DNA from: JALHRI01 sp044351685
Lineage (GTDB): Bacteria; Pseudomonadota; Alphaproteobacteria; Rickettsiales; UBA3002
Direction of reading: 5' to 3'
NCBI GenBank assembly: GCA_044351685.1
Contig: JBILFK010000094.1
Span: forward strand, 1-6,197
Length of the DNA: 6,197 bases
Every line of letters begins with the position of its first letter. Position 1 is the first letter of the stretch. The notes below the pieces were generated by a model. The model was not told the DNA's origin, ran no database searches, and saw only the letters and a program-made list of their open reading frames with translations. Below are positions 5,345 through 6,197 of the stretch, piece after piece. The position numbers and the translations under genes are program-made.

Positions 5345-6197
5345 ATGGTGCAGGCGCACTCTATCTTGGGCACAAAAGCGGAATCACTTCGCCGTGTTAT
5401 GCCGCTTCTTGCCCTATCGCATGTGCCGAAGTTTTTGGTGTTTACCGTGCAGGATTGGCGCAGTGATGCTGCCGCGATATTGCAGCATATTTCATCCGAA
5501 TTTTCGAATCACAGGGTTGCAGTGCGCAGTAGTGCGATTGGCGAAGATGCCGCTAATCATTCTATGGCGGGTGTTTACGATACGGTACTGAATGTTGCAG
5601 TGGCCGAAAACACCGCACTTGAGAGGGCCATTGAAACGGTGTGTGCGGCAATGGCCAGTGACACCAACAATCAGGTTATTGTTCAGCGAATGGTGCTGAA
5701 TCCAGTGATGTCGGGCGTGCTGATGACACGTGATATGGCCAATGGCGCACCGTATTATGTGATTAATTACGATGATGAATCTGGCCGCACCGATACCGTA
5801 ACCAGCGGCACGCGGGTGAATAAGACGCTCTATGTTTTTCGTGGCGATACCGTGCGCGGAGTGCGCTCTGCGCGGGTGCAGGCTATTTTAAAGGCGGCGG
5901 CAGAAATGGAATCCGTGGTTGAAGGCCCGCTGGATATTGAATTTGCGCTCGATGCGGATAATCAGTTTTACCTGTTGCAGCTTCGGCCGATGAGTGCGCA
6001 GCCGCATTGGCAAGAAACCATACCAATCGCCAACGCATTACACGCCGAACATCAGCAACTGCAGGCGTTTTTTTCGCAGCAAAAAACGCTCCTCGGTGTG
6101 ATGCCAGATTGGAATCCGGCTGAGCTGATTGGCCAAACGCCTAAGGCGCTTGCGGCATCGCTGTTTCAGCATCTTATCACCGATAGCGTATGGCGCG
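5345..6197 (+). CDS. PEP-synthase-like / probable L-glutamine kinase-family enzyme (partial, C-terminus outside window)
   Basis: This is the first 284 residues of a PPDK/PEP-synthase-superfamily protein (PPDK_N ATP-grasp domain). Visible landmarks are GTKAESL (9-15), AVRSSAIGED (59-68), AGVYDTVLNV (75-84), VIVQRMV (111-117), SGVLMTRDM (123-131), DIEFALD (197-203) and LLQLRPM (210-216). The RSS motif lies near residue 61. In true PEP synthase it lies far deeper, so the N-terminus is shortened. The segment after the ATP-grasp domain (MPDWNPAELIG, then LITDSVW) is, as I recall, characteristic of PEP-synthase-like proteins in polysaccharide loci, including Campylobacter Cj1418. Cj1418 is L-glutamine kinase, which uses ATP to phosphorylate the glutamine amide and starts capsular phosphoramidate synthesis. 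That function is inferred from resemblance and context. The central and His-carrying domains are outside the window. The start at 5345 follows the wzt stop by 2 bases, with a GCGAGA ribosome-binding-like stretch upstream. Rifampin phosphotransferase or another PEP-synthase relative remains possible. Confidence 0.85.
   Translation, partial: MVQAHSILGTKAESLRRVMPLLALSHVPKFLVFTVQDWRSDAAAILQHISSEFSNHRVAVRSSAIGEDAANHSMAGVYDTVLNVAVAENTALERAIETVCAAMASDTNNQVIVQRMVLNPVMSGVLMTRDMANGAPYYVINYDDESGRTDTVTSGTRVNKTLYVFRGDTVRGVRSARVQAILKAAAEMESVVEGPLDIEFALDADNQFYLLQLRPMSAQPHWQETIPIANALHAEHQQLQAFFSQQKTLLGVMPDWNPAELIGQTPKALAASLFQHLITDSVWR

Noticed and set aside
5345..6197. Ordinary PEP synthase (ppsA) of central metabolism
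   Set aside because: The N-terminus before the RSS motif is much too short, and the gene is embedded in a polysaccharide export operon. A full-length tree could still overturn this.

Overview
The window reads as alphaproteobacterial chromosome. The main clue is the minus-strand order yebC-ruvC-ruvA together with the YebC N-terminus (MAGHSQFKNIMRRKG), which is the alphaproteobacterial form and not the MAGHSKWANI form of gammaproteobacteria. No species can be assigned from the sequence. Base composition looks moderate, and the export genes, especially the permease, look more AT-rich by eye than the ruv/yebC block.

Positions 1-1768 (minus strand) hold a housekeeping DNA-repair block, transcribed toward position 1: yebC (YebC/TACO1 translation factor), ruvC (Holliday junction resolvase) and the first 118 codons of ruvA (branch-migration subunit, cut by the window edge). 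The 103-base gap between yebC and ruvC holds two adjacent hairpins without T-tracts. A 133-base divergent spacer (1769-1901) separates this block from the next operon and carries weak promoter candidates for both directions.

Positions 1902-6197 (plus strand) hold four tightly packed genes. The first is a cytoplasm-type protein with a predicted beta-sandwich N-terminal part and a transglutaminase-like Cys-His-Asp domain. The second and third are the membrane and ATPase subunits of a Wzm/Wzt-type polysaccharide ABC exporter, the ATPase carrying a C-terminal Wzt_C-like carbohydrate-recognition domain. The fourth is the 5' part of a PEP-synthase-like enzyme that resembles the L-glutamine kinase family (Cj1418 of Campylobacter jejuni) more than true PEP synthase. 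Junctions are a 4-base ATGA overlap, an 8-base overlap and a 2-base gap, so this is very probably one transcript.

The best reading is the start of a surface-polysaccharide (capsule or O-antigen) export and modification locus. Wzm/Wzt would move a finished, lipid-linked glycan across the inner membrane, with the Wzt C-terminal domain reading its structure. The fourth gene would start a phosphoramidate-type modification by phosphorylating the amide of glutamine. The role of the transglutaminase-like protein is unknown. It is the least expected component, and its pairing with a possible glutamine-activating enzyme is the most interesting hypothesis here. No tRNA, rRNA, CRISPR array, insertion sequence or attachment site was seen.
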